NCBI GenBank assembly: GCA_030674155.1
Contig: CM060323.1
Location: forward strand, 4,599,703 to 4,663,702
Length of the DNA stretch: 64,000 bases
Direction of reading: 5' to 3'
Source of the DNA: Stramonita haemastoma
Lineage: Eukaryota; Mollusca; Gastropoda; Neogastropoda; Muricidae
This document shows positions 53,384 to 64,000 of this stretch, piece after piece. The position numbers and the translations under genes are program-made. Under the pieces are notes generated by a model. That model saw only the letters and a list, made by a program, of their open reading frames with translations, was not told the origin of the DNA and did no database searches. Each line of letters begins with the position of its first letter. The stretch's first letter is position 1.

Positions 53384-56300
53384 AATTCATTATCCTACTG
53401 ACCCGGTTAACACTCGCCACAGCCCACACCCCCTTTTATCTACTTTTTTTTCCCCCCTTAGTGGCCTTACCTGCACTGTTGACTATACTACCCCAATGAA
53501 CTGAAAATGACTGTTGTCTTCTTCTTCTTCTTCTTTCAGTTAGGCCCCGAATAGAAGGGAGGGGTGTGCCAATGAATAGGTGATGAAGAATTTACTTCAG
53601 CCTTCTGCCATTGCCACAGTGTGGCACTGTGCCAAGACAGAACAGGGCCCCTAAGGTTTAGGAGAGGAGGGGAGGGAGGGGGGGATTGGTAGGGTGGAAG
53701 GGGGGGGGGGGGCAGGTTTTACCTGTGACAGTAAAAGTAACAATGGCACTAGAATCTTGTTTTTAAGGCACTAGGACCTAGACCACCAATCCAGCCAGGA
53801 CAAAGTCATTGCTCACAGCCTTTGGGGTTTGGGGGGGGGGGGGGGGGTTTAGGGAGAGGGGGGTGGGGGGGTTGAGGGGAGGGGGCAAGTATTTTTGTTT
53901 CTGATCAGTGTCAAAATTAAGGACACCAAGTACAGACTTACCTGTTCCAAACAATGACTATTGTGTAATTTTTTTAAAACCCAAACCGAAAAAAATGAAA
54001 CCCCTTTGTTACGGAGGAGAATTGTGTGGTCGTTCTCACCAAGTTGAACTATTTCGATTTAAAAGTGAATGTTTACGTTTTTTTTGTCAGTTAAGTCTCT
54101 GACGACAAAAATGACAAAAAAAGAGTTTATGAATCTTTTTTTGTATGAACTATAAGTTTTTACGGCAGATAAAATTTTAATAAAAAATAAGATAATAATA
54201 ATAATATAATAATAATAAAGCACCCACACTGGTTAAATTGTATATATAAAAAAAGCAAGCAGGCAAGTATTAAATTGTAAAAGTGACAATCTTATGATCA
54301 AGCTAACTCAAAGACTGATTCTGAAACACTTAACACTGAAATATGCCATATTTATAGTCCACTTGTTCTTGTCATTGCAAAAGCAATATACATACAGATG
54401 TTAAGTTACATATTATTGACTACTAACGAACAGGCGTGTCGGTTTGTTTGAAATTTTAAAAACACTAACACATTTCACAAACATTGATAAACAAAACGAT
54501 TGTGGGAACGAAATGAACAAATATATCAGCTAAATTATATGTATTATAACTAGCGTAAGCCTACTTAAAATTCATATCATCTGCAAAACTATGCTTTAAA
54601 AGGAAAAAAGCTGACTATGTAGGATTTTAAGCATAAAAAAAAGTAAAACGGCAAAATGATCAGAGAAGAGAGAGGAATAAATCAATGAATCATCAATCAA
54701 TAAGAATCAACCATTGAATCAATAAATATCAGAAATTATCACCATAATCAATAAAAAAAAAAAAATAATTTAAACACAGTGAATATCAAGTCTCAAACAA
54801 CCAACAAACATGGTAAAACATCAAGTTTGCTTGTACTCAGATTAACACACTTCCCATCTATAAAAAAAAAAAAAAAAAAAACTAAAGAAAAAGCAACAAC
54901 AAAAAAAACCCCTTAGGACAACAATCAGGAGTCTCCTCTCCACGGCTATTGATCAGCTAGGCCTAGAGAGGCGCATTACACAGAAACCTGCCCATTTTCT
55001 CCCCCCTCCAGGAGGGAAGCAATAGTCTGCTGCTCAGCAGGTGGGAACAGATTAACCTACTTAGCTTATCAGCGTGGAAAAAAGAGAGAGGACAGACGCC
55101 TTTTAAATCGAACGTTCAACGAGAAATAAAAAGTTTCACTGTTCGAGCCGACCCCCCCACGGGTCTTAGCTTACGCGCAACTGACCCCGATTTCTTTGTA
55201 GCCTAGAGCGAGAGAGTCAGAATTTTTTGTCATGCATTCAGCCGTTTGGTTCTGCAATCCCCGCCCACGTTTACGCTGCAATAAATGTCTGGAAGGAGGG
55301 TGGGATTGCTGTCTTGAGAGAGGTCATGGTAATAAAGGGGGGAGGTATTCATCGTTTTATGGATCGGGGGGAGGGAGGGAGAGAAGGGGGGGGGGGGGGG
55401 GGGGGGCAGAAGGTGTTAGCCTAGCTAAAGCGTGGACAATGGGAATGTAAAGTTGCTGTATTGCAAAAATGCTGTCGTGCACCTGTGTGTGTGTTGTGTG
55501 CGGCGCGCGCACATGCGTGCGTGCACGTGCACTTTTGTGTTTGTGAGCACGTTCGAAAGAGGGAAAGTGCTTCCAAAACCGAGAAAGGAAAAATAAAGGG
55601 GAAAAAGATAGGGAAAAGGGGGAGGGGTATTGAATTAAAGATTACAGAACACAACAAAAAAATAATCTTTAAAATATTACCTATTGTGCTGAAATTTTCA
55701 GGATCTTTGTTAGAGCATAATGCTCCAGTTTTCACCAGGAAAGGGACATCAAATCAATCAAATCAACATGAAACAACACTAAAAACTACTAGTATACATA
55801 ATAAGGCACCATTTAGGGAAGATGGGACATGGAGTACATCCGAATTTAATAACAGCTTAATATAAAATGTTTAAGAACCAAAAAAAAAAATATAAAATAA
55901 AACATGACAACAATCTCAAATAAGTAGAAGCGAGAAGACATATGTATATATATAGTAAGAACTATAAATGACATAAAAACAACAATCTTCAATTGGTAGC
56001 AGAGGATAAATAAGTGCTCTTTCTTAGGGACATTCGTTTGTTTTGTTTTGCAATCTTTGGGGGGGGGGGGGGGGGGGGGCTAAAAACCACTACCACCAGG
56101 GTATGTTATCAATCAAATCACGAAGTTACCAAGACAGTCTGGCAGTTTGGTTGGCTGGTTAGAGGACTGAACATGATCCATTTTCTGAAGAGTCTAGGAC
56201 AACAGTCAAGCTATCTACTCTTGAGAAAGAAATAAAATGGTCATGAGATTTAAATGATAAAATCAAAAATCACAATACTATATTTTCACACCATCTTTCA

Positions 56301-56597
56301 ACGTTCTTAGACTAGATGCAAACACTACTCAAGAGAGAGAATAGTTAATTTAACTATTATAAAGAAAAAAAACCGAACCACACACAAACACACACTTAGA
56401 GCAACCACCCCCCCCCCCCCCCCCCCACAAATTAAAAAAAAGGTATAATAACCCAATTAGAAGGACGCGCTGTGTTTGTATATTAAATTTCTATTAGACT
56501 AACTTTCTTAAACTCAGCTGCAAAAAGTTCTACAAATTAAATATATTAAAAAAAGCATTAAGCTATTTACTAACCTCTCTCTCTCTCTCTTCTCTCT

Positions 56598-56659
<62 letters not shown>

Positions 56660-56976
56660 TGTTAGACACACACACAAAATCCCCTGAAAAAACGGACAAG
56701 CAAAACAGGACATTCAATACTCTATCAGAATGATTCACCACATAATTTTGAAGACAGCCGGGTTTGAAAAACAAAACAAAACAAACAAAAAAAATAAACG
56801 ACCAAGACTTTGTGGCGTCTTTTTTTTATCGCTTCTAGTTTGTTGCGCAGTCATGTGTTACTGTGTACAAGTCATTGAGAAGTTGACAACAGTAGCTTCG
56901 ATAAACGAGTTTCTTTTTTTTTTTTTTTTTTTTTTTTATCAAACACAAGGTCACTCTAGCTGTTTATCAAAGATAC

Positions 56977-57011
<35 letters not shown>

Positions 57012-58254
57012 GATGGGGTGGTGAGGGTGAGTGTGTGTGTGTGTGTGTGTGTGTGCGCGTGGGCGTGGGTGTGTGTGTGTGTGTGTGTGAATAAAAGTTA
57101 TCACATAAACTAAAATATCAAACAGTTTTGATAGTCGCTAAATCCTAATCAACATAATGGCATCAAACCAAGTTGTGAGGGATTCTGTTCGGATTAGTCA
57201 ATTTCGTTGCCGTAATCTCAGTAAATAAAGGAAATTTGAAAAAAAAAAAAAAAAAAAAAAAAACCTTGCTGCAAAAATATTATCTCCATAAACTCACATT
57301 TTTATTCTCTCTTTTTTTTTAAAGGCAATCCATTTCATTCAGTGGGAGAGCAAAACAACTATATTCTCTTCTCCTGCTCCTTTTCCTCCCCATTCTTTGT
57401 TTTTTCAACTTCTCCAGCAGCTTTTTCTGTCTAGTTCTAAGTTCCTCGGCTTAGAACATCAAAGTTCATTCACCATTGGTGAACCTTTGTATGTGCCAGC
57501 TTTTCAAATCCTGCCATTAAGGGTAGCAGCCGTGGTGATTCTTCCAAGTTAAGGATAGGCTTACTTTATTCTCTGGACAAAAGGCTTAGCCTACAACTTG
57601 AGCCAGCACTGGTTGATTCTATCTACCCTCAGCGAAGGAAAATTCTTCTTTGGAGAAGTGATTTGTGGGTTATATATGTATCTTTAGTTCGCTATGTAAC
57701 AACAACGCGTAACGGAAAGTAGTACAGGATCTTTGACTTAGATTGTACGCTTTTTTTTCCAGAGCAAAAACTGTTTCAGAACTTCACATGTGAGAAATTA
57801 GTTTAAACAGTGTTAATGCTATAGATACATTTGAATACATTATTTCAAAGTAACTATACAATACAACTACTACAACTTTAAAATAAATATCATCACAATA
57901 CACAATCAGTACAATAATGATTATACATGACATTCCCTGAAAAAAGAATGAAAAAGTCGTTACTTCCAATACTCTTCATCAATTACTGATTGTCGTCGTC
58001 GTCATTTGCATCGCTTTCCTTCATTCAAACATCGTTGGTTCATCAAGTCTTCACGCCGAAGCGACCTCCACTTGGTGCTCTGTGAGCGTGTCTCGTGTCC
58101 ACACTGCCTTGTAGCAGCTTTTGAGGTCAGTTCAGAGAGTCGGAAGAAGTACGTAGCTTCTATCGATGTCTGTAGGCGAATTCAGAAAGCCAGAAGTACG
58201 TTGTGCTTCTATCGATGTCTGTAAGCGACTTTGTCCTCTTTGACCAAAGTTTAG

Positions 58255-58340
<86 letters not shown>
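58255..58340. repeat. (CA)n tract
   Basis: About 40 CA units, downstream (in transcript sense) of the minus-strand candidate gene. Confidence 0.95.
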
Positions 58341-58342
<2 letters not shown>

Positions 58343-58557
58343 CGTGCAGGGCTGGGTCCAACACTGCAGAGTTCCATCTACGCAGATCTGAATCTTGGGC
58401 TTGTGTCTCCTCTCGTCCTGAATGAAGCACTGAGGGGTGGTGGATACCCACCTACTGGGTGGGTGTGGTGTGGGTTCCACACAGGAAAGAACCTTCTGAC
58501 CACCACCACAAAGAGTCTGCTGCAGCCTGATAACCCTCGTTAGTTCATGAGGGAAAT

Positions 58558-59438
58558 CTAGGAGCAGCTCACCGGGGTATCATCATGGCGTGGTCTAGAA
58601 TGACGTGGTCCAGAATGGACGTGGTCCAGAATGACGTGGTCCAGTCCAGAATGGCGTGGTCCAGAATGGCGGGTGGACAACAATGGCGGAGGTCCTGGCA
58701 GCCTTCCTCCCTCCTGCTCCCCACTCAGTGGATGCCGGTCAGACGTCGGAGGATGGAGCGGGGGGTGAAGGGTGCCGCCCCCTCCTCCTTCTCCCCCCCT
58801 TGGCCTGCAGGCGCGGGCGGATCAGCCTGACGGACACCAGCTCCGCCACCCCGGCCTCGTCCGCCCACTGCACGCGCTTCCCTGGGACATGCAGGGCATG
58901 GACCTCCTCCTCCTCACCTCGGCAGCAAGGTCACCCTTGGGAGGAGGAGGTATGAGGAAGAGGAGAAGAGGAGGAGGAGGAAGAAGACTGAGTGTCCGGG
59001 GCGGAGAAAGAAGCCGCCTTCCTCACCACCTGACCGCTCTTCTTGCGTTCCCGCTTCTCTAGCCGCACCCGCTGCTCCCTTCTGAAGCTTTCCCACACGC
59101 CACGGCTTTGCGCCCCGGGGCGTCTTCGATGCCGTCCAGCTGCCGCATGGCGCGTTGGAAGTCTCGGAGGCTTCGGGGATGGAGGCCCGGGGACTGACAG
59201 GCAGCGGCAGGCGGATCTGGCCCAGGCGCTCTCCTCGTCCTCGTCGTCGTCAGAGTGGCGGTCAAACATGCCGTAGAAGGGCTCGCTGTCCAGGTCTTCT
59301 GCTGTAGAGGGGGAGAAGAGGAACTGTCTCTGCTACTGCTACAGCTACCGCCTGTTGTTGCTGTGCTGCTGCTGCTACACTACTACTGGCTGTGCTGGTC
59401 TCCTCTTCGCTGCTGCGGATGCTGCTTGTGGGAGCCAT
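58558..59438 (-). CDS. Candidate GC-rich gene of unknown function with a KRVQWAD (PP1-docking-like) motif; frame interrupted
   Basis: This minus-strand block is far more GC-rich than its surroundings and has codon-like structure in successive frames. An ATG in good context (CCAATGGCT, 59438) starts MAPTSSIRSSEEETSTASSS with a Gln/Ala run. Later segments read AEDLDSEPFYGMFDRHSDDD, LRDFQRAMRQLDGIED, VWESFRREQRVRLEKRERKK and GKRVQWADEAGVAELVSVRL, with a last open frame to TAG at 58558-58560. The pieces lie in different frames, so either single-base errors or real frameshifts separate them. K-R-V-Q-W fits the general RVxF/W phosphatase-1 docking pattern, and the basic helix-like stretch could bind a partner. 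I do not recognise a family. A donor-like CGGTGAGC just before the stop could instead splice to an unseen exon. Confidence 0.45.
58588..58675. repeat. 15-bp tandem repeat in the 3' part of the minus-strand candidate gene
   Basis: About five units of GACGTGGTCCAGAAT. On the minus strand in the last open frame they give a short His/Ser/Gly/Pro repeat (HSGPRH type), so the repeat may be coding. Confidence 0.7.
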
Positions 59439-59557
59439 TGGAGGAGGATGAGATGGTGTGGATGGAGAGGGAAGGAAAAGAGATGTTGCTGCTCTTATGC
59501 CGAGTGAGATGTCACTGCTGAGACTGAGAGGATGCTTGAGGTGTCTTTACAGTTCTT

Positions 59558-59656
59558 TGAACAAAGTGGAAAAACACTTGTCAACTTTTTTTTAACAAAG
59601 TGGTAAAGCACTGTCAACTTTTTTTTAACAAAGTCGTCAAACACTTGTCAACTTTT
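59558..59656. repeat. ~36-bp tandem repeat, 3 units, leader of the minus-strand candidate gene
   Basis: TTAACAAAGTGGTAAAGCAC plus TGTCAACTTTTTTT repeated three times, ending at TTGTTACC. Confidence 0.75.
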
Positions 59657-60206
59657 GTTACCTGTAAGAGGAGGGTTTGATTATGATGAACCCTCAACTG
59701 TGAAAACTTGTGCCACACAAGTGTCCAAGCAGTTATTTTTTGAAATGAAGAAAAAGTCACCCTTTCTGTCTCACACCTTTCTGGGTTTTTTTTTTCTGTC
59801 ACTCTTTCAACGTTTCAATTTTAGTCTTCCTGGTCACTCTCTCACACCACTCAAGTAACTTTTTAAAAATGTTCTCCCTTCTTTAAAGTTTTCAGTTCAA
59901 TATCAGTCCCGCTCTTGGAAAAAAGCTTTTTTTTCACAATGTGACTTTGAACCTCAAAAGTCCTATAATCAAGGAACTCTTTAACACCCAGTTAATCTCC
60001 CGTCTTGGAACAAACAACCAAAATAACTCTTAAGCTTTGGAATAATCCCGCAACAACACAAAAAGTTCACGTACAAAGTCTGGCTCTAGAATAGAATCAA
60101 CCGCGTAAACAACACAAGCGTTGAAGCTCTGCCAGCAACTCAGAAAACTGTCGTCTGCTCTCGTGAGGAAAGAAGCAACTGACTATTAGGAGAGGGGCGG
60201 TAGGGT

Positions 60207-60262
60207 TTTATAGAGAGAGGAGTGGCGCTAGGCCTAATCGATTTCGCCAGCCAGTGACGTCG
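60207..60262 (-). promoter_or_regulatory. TATA box plus CRE-like site upstream of the minus-strand candidate gene
   Basis: On the minus strand 60214-60207 reads CTATAAAA, a strong TATA box. About 45 bp further upstream 60262-60255 reads CGACGTCA, a CREB/ATF half-palindrome. Transcription would start near 60180, giving a roughly 740-nt leader before the ATG at 59438. Such a pairing is common in inducible genes. The assignment depends on the candidate gene being real. Confidence 0.45.
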
Positions 60263-60450
60263 ACCGATCACGGAGTGAGTGAGACAGGAGCGCGCGCTTT
60301 TGAGCTAGGCTAAGAATCGTGGAGGATTGCGTGTGTGTGTGTGTGGTGTGGGGGGGGGGGGGGGGGGGGGGTGGGGGGGGGGGAGGGGTGATTGTGTTGT
60401 GTGTGTTTGTGTGTGTTGTGTTGTGTTTGTGTGTGTGTGTGTGTGTGTTT

Positions 60451-60480
60451 TATTTATTGTATTCTTTTATATCGAGGATA

Positions 60481-60485
<5 letters not shown>
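60451..60485 (-). mobile_element. Short SINE-A 3' end between GT tracts
   Basis: TTCTTTTATATCGAGGATAA, the reversed SINE-A terminus, sandwiched between (GT)n tracts. Confidence 0.6.
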
Positions 60486-60515
<30 letters not shown>

Positions 60516-60872
60516 GTGTTGCAGTGTGTGTGTGTGTGTGTGTGTTGTTGTGGTGTGTGTGGGGGGGGGGGGGGGGGGGGGGAGGCACAACGCAGTTCCA
60601 TTGATGACATTGAAAAAACGTGCGCTCGCTTTCAGACTGATCAAATAAGACTGAGTGGACAGTATGATGAAATGATGAAAGCGGGGTTCCTATTGGGAGA
60701 AGGAATAATGAGTGGACTTGGGTGGGGAAAGAGAGAAAAAGAAAAACAAAGGTTGGGTAGGTAGGAGTGTGTGTTTGTGTGTGTGTGTATTGGGGGGGGA
60801 GGAGGGGGGGACAAAACAAACGTGCTATCTTCAACCCTCTTCCTCAGCCCCCACCCCCCGTATACACGAAAG

Positions 60873-60941
<69 letters not shown>

Positions 60942-61317
60942 GCATACACGTGTGGGCAGATACACACACACACACACACCATCACCAATCACCACATCAC
61001 CCACGTACACACAACTGTCTGTCTGCCTATGTCTGTCTCTCTGTCTCTTTTCGTGTAATAGCCCCACCCCCACCCCTTTCCCCCACACATACATACACCT
61101 CCAGAGTTAAAAAGAAAAAAGAATTCAAAAGTCTAGGGAAGAAGAGACAGAGATACAGAGACAGAGATACAAGCAGAGATAAGATCGACTCAGAAGAAAG
61201 AAACAACAAAAAAAAACAATAACAGACAGACTACAGACAGAGAGTCAAAGATCCACTCACACACACAAAAAAGAAAGAAACCACAGAGAGACAGAGACTC
61301 AAAGAGACGGTCACACA

Positions 61318-61319
61318 CA

Positions 61320-61363
<44 letters not shown>

Positions 61364-61401
61364 ACACACACAAACACTTACACACACACACAACACACAC
61401 A

Positions 61402-61475
<74 letters not shown>
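61318..61475. repeat. (CA)n tract
   Basis: About 150 bp of CA with a few single-base interruptions. Confidence 0.95.
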
Positions 61476-61478
<3 letters not shown>

Positions 61479-61968
61479 TCAAAGATCGATTAGAGAAAAA
61501 AAACAAGAACAACAAAAAAAAGAAAAACAAAAAAAACTACACATAACCACCCCAAACCAGACCTGTCAACTGGAGAGCATTAGCATAGGGATAGGCCTAC
61601 TCTACAGCTCCCAAGACACTTAAACTGGGATCAGCTCCATGAAGCGAAGCGCCAAAACAAGAGCAGGTGTGACTTTTTGTCATGCACTGCTGGCCCTATC
61701 AGCACCACTACTTAGAATTCATTGAGGCCATGATCCCTACTTCTAGGGGAAGAAGGATTGGGGGAGGGGGGGGGGGGGGTGAGGAGGGAGAGGTGGGGGG
61801 AGGAAAAAGGTGAGAAAAAGGTGTGTGTGTAGTGGTTGGTTGAGTGTATACACACCACACATAAAACACACACACACGCACCCATACACACACACACACG
61901 TATACACACGCACACACCACCCACACAGACACCCACAAACACCCCACACCCACACCCACCCACACACA

Positions 61969-62068
61969 NNNNNNNNNNNNNNNNNNNNNNNNNNNNNNNN
62001 NNNNNNNNNNNNNNNNNNNNNNNNNNNNNNNNNNNNNNNNNNNNNNNNNNNNNNNNNNNNNNNNNNNN
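61969..62068. other. 100-N scaffold gap (size unknown)
   Basis: Exactly 100 N between a (CA)n tract on the left and the middle of a minus-strand tRNA-derived SINE on the right, so the missing sequence includes the rest of that SINE. Confidence 0.98.
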
Positions 62069-62215
62069 GGTACCCCTTTCACACCTGGGTGGGGTGAGAA
62101 AATAGCTGTAAAGTGCCTTTTCCAAGGGCACAACGCCATAGCCGAAAGCTGGGATCGAACCCGCAACCTTTAGATTACGAGTCCAACGCCCTAACCACTA
62201 GACTACAGCGGCGGC
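62069..62215 (-). mobile_element. SINE-D, minus strand, cut by the scaffold gap
   Basis: Reverse of the head and first half of the element at 44927: GGGATCGAACCCGCAACC (B box) and CTAACCACTAGACTACAGC (A box). The body is lost in the gap that ends at 62068. Confidence 0.8.
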
Positions 62216-62778
62216 TAAATACAGTATCAATATTCTGCTATATTAACAAAACCAAGGTTTGGAATCCATGCCATGCAGACCGTTTGGGGTTAAATTGACC
62301 ATGTTGTTAATTACGCATTTATGTGTTTGTGCCCAGCCCCTACCCCACCGTTCCCTTGTGGATGGGCATATTTGTCATTGTCATTGTCATTGTCTCTCTC
62401 TCTTTGTGACGTAATTTCTATGTCACATTTTTGCATCACAGTTGACATGACGTATATTCTAAAAACAAAAAAACGCACGTATCAACGAGACATGTTGCTG
62501 AATGGATGGTAGGCTAAGCCTTTTAACACGCAAGAAATTACGTTCATTATTTTCGCTCTGCTTAAAAAGCACGGTTATTATAGTTCACAATACCTGGCTT
62601 TGTTGCAGCTGTTAATTATAATTAAACCATCATATAGACTCCATGCCATGGTGATTATTGGGGCTGTTGTAGATTGCAGGGTTTTGTTGGGCTTTTTTTT
62701 TCCTAGTGTGTTATGCTCAGTCCCCTTCCCACTGTCCCCTTGTCAAAGAGTTTGAAAGCTTACTAGTACAGTAAACAA

Positions 62779-62843
<65 letters not shown>

Positions 62844-62844
62844 G

Positions 62845-62936
62845 ACAGGGACTGGATGTACTCTTTTTTTTTCTTTTTTTTAAAGCACATGAGTATTTAT
62901 TCATTATCCTCGAAATAAAAGAATTTGATTCGATTT
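62845..62936 (+). mobile_element. SINE-A 3' end fragment
   Basis: GACAGGGACTGGATGTACTC, then AAAGCACATGAGTATTTATT and CATTATCCTCGAAATAAAAG, between two (CT)n tracts. Confidence 0.7.
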
Positions 62937-62956
62937 TATTTGATTTGATTTGATTT

Positions 62957-63018
<62 letters not shown>

Positions 63019-63334
63019 CTCTCTCTCTCCCTCTCTCATTTTTTTGGTCCAATTTCTAGAAGTAGAATTCGATTATGATAAAAAAAAAATTTACTTAATT
63101 GTAATTACCAGTATTTGATTGTAATGATTTTTATTTTTTTTTTACATCTTCGGCTTTGGTGTGCTTGATATTACTGTTTGCGTACGATTTTATTTGTTGT
63201 TTTGTGTTGTTGTTGTTTGGTTTTGGTTTTGGTTTTGGTTTTTTGGTTTTTTTGGGGGGGATGTGGAAAGCATGGGGTAATGAAGCCCTGTACTCATCCA
63301 TTTACTCAAAATAAACAATTCAAGTCAATTCAAA

Positions 63335-63336
63335 AT

Positions 63337-63408
<72 letters not shown>
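63335..63408. repeat. (CT)n tract beside SINE-A
   Basis: About 65 bp of CT, directly followed by the head of the full-length SINE at 63411. Similar tracts lie at 62784-62842 and 62960-63030. Confidence 0.95.
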
Positions 63409-63409
<1 letters not shown>

Positions 63410-63410
63410 G

Positions 63411-63758
63411 GGACGGATAGCCTAGTGGTCAGAACATTGCGCTGGCAATTTGAAGACCCGGGTTCGAGTCCGGTCGAGGAGATTTTTCTCCTGCAGTTAA
63501 CATCAGTGCTGACTCCACTCTCCCCAGAAGTCTTTCGGATGAGACTTTAAACCGAGGCCCCGTGTGCGAACGCACGCAGAACATCTTGCGCACACGTTAA
63601 AACCTGTTCCGCTTTTCGTAAGAGTAGGCCATCGTGTGCCGGTGGGAACAGATGACATTTACAAAACTGCATACACACGGGGACTGGATGTAAAAAAGCA
63701 CATGAGTGCTTATTCCATTATCCTCGATATAAAAGAATAAAATAAATAAATAAATAAA
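63411..63758 (+). mobile_element. SINE-A, full length, best-preserved copy
   Basis: A box TAGCCTAGTGGTCAG, B box GGTTCGAGTCC, core (CGCACGCAGAACATCTTGCG, TTTCGTAAGAGTAGGCCATC), 3' end CTTATTCCATTATCCTCGAT and an (AATA)n tail. It is inserted next to a (CT)n tract. Its intact boxes and near-consensus core suggest it is the youngest copy in the window. Confidence 0.9.
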
Positions 63759-64000
63759 TCTCCCTCTCCCTGTGTGTGTGTATGTGTAAAACTGGTATTT
63801 TTGTAAGGTAAATTAGTTGACCAATTAAGTCTTGTTATGACTGAGTCTTATTTTTCTTCCTTTTTGTTAACTGGAAACGAAGGGTTAATCAGTGGGTAGG
63901 ATTACTGTGTTTTTTTAAGTGTTTGTTGTTGTTTTTATTGAGCCCCCCCTCTCGCGCATAAAACTAATGGTTGTTTTTTATTTGTACCTAAACCAGTTTC

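Larger units (their letters stand above)
45402..58250. other. Gene-poor interval after TRNAU1AP exon 9
   Basis: It holds repeat F (45940), the LINE tail (47071), SINE-C, a SINE-B fragment, the 49-kb tandem array, many CA/CT tracts, and poly-G runs (49640-49700, 52770-52803, 53700-53880, 55385-55406, 56059-56079). 54.2-54.9 kb and 57.1-58.0 kb are plain AT-rich sequence. No exon was recognised, including the expected last exon of TRNAU1AP. Confidence 0.65.
60263..61968. other. Microsatellite-rich interval upstream of the candidate gene
   Basis: (GT)n, poly-G, (GA)n (60877-60938) and (CA)n tracts with short unique pieces. Nothing gene-like. Confidence 0.75.
62216..64000. other. Right end of window: SINE and CT-tract sequence
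   Basis: Apart from the SINE-A copies and CT tracts already listed, this is AT-rich unique sequence with no recognisable exon. Confidence 0.7.

Noticed and set aside
55461..55865. 134-residue frame with a basic and Asn/Lys-rich sequence
   Set aside because: There is no family resemblance. It includes GT-rich repeat translation at its start, sits in low-complexity AT-rich DNA, and has no splice or promoter context.
58160..58480. Minus-strand frame with TPQCFIQDERRHKPKIQICV as a possible further exon of the candidate gene
   Set aside because: It is partly microsatellite, opens equally on the other strand, and no clear acceptor links it to the upstream block. It is kept only as a possibility.

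Overview
This is a window of a eukaryotic nuclear genome. It has small exons with GT-AG introns, long microsatellites, several tRNA-derived SINE families, DNA-transposon remnants and two 100-N scaffold gaps. The gene content and repeat texture suggest an invertebrate, most likely a mollusc and plausibly a marine gastropod. That placement is inference, because no sequence here is diagnostic at genus level. There is no prokaryotic operon, CRISPR array or phage content, and I found no new multi-gene system.

Three conserved animal genes were rebuilt exon by exon. The first is TMEM14C (+, 112 aa, 4 exons), a small mitochondrial membrane protein of haem synthesis. The second is PAK1IP1/MAK11 (-, 10 exons, about 391 aa), a WD40 protein of 60S ribosome assembly. 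It lies tail-to-tail with TMEM14C. The third is TRNAU1AP/SECp43 (+, 9 exons found, terminal exon not found), a two-RRM protein of selenocysteine-tRNA metabolism. PAK1IP1 and TRNAU1AP are head-to-head, with start codons 417 bp apart.

Layout: 1-13312 is a first copy (A) of the TMEM14C/PAK1IP1 block, entering inside TMEM14C intron 1 and ending at a gap just beyond PAK1IP1 exon 3. 13413-14240 holds the upstream flank and exon 1 of TMEM14C. 14241 to about 28560 is the second copy (B), continuous with the unique PAK1IP1 exons 2 and 1. The two copies are collinear and very similar but differ by many SNPs, repeat lengths and small insertions. This is what an uncollapsed second haplotype looks like, although a real tandem duplication is not excluded. 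31-45.4 kb is TRNAU1AP with repeat-rich introns. 45.4-58.5 kb has no convincing gene, only repeats and a retrotransposon tail. 58.5-60.3 kb holds a GC-rich minus-strand candidate gene of unknown function with a TATA box and a CRE-like site. 60.3-64 kb is microsatellite and SINE sequence around the second gap.

The most interesting non-genic content is a 977-bp DNA transposon relic with 11-bp perfect terminal inverted repeats and a 5-bp target duplication, a 155-bp TTAA-bounded MITE, SINEs that combine one shared core with different tRNA-like heads, and a 33-bp minisatellite with 15 units in one copy and one in the other, touching a splice acceptor.
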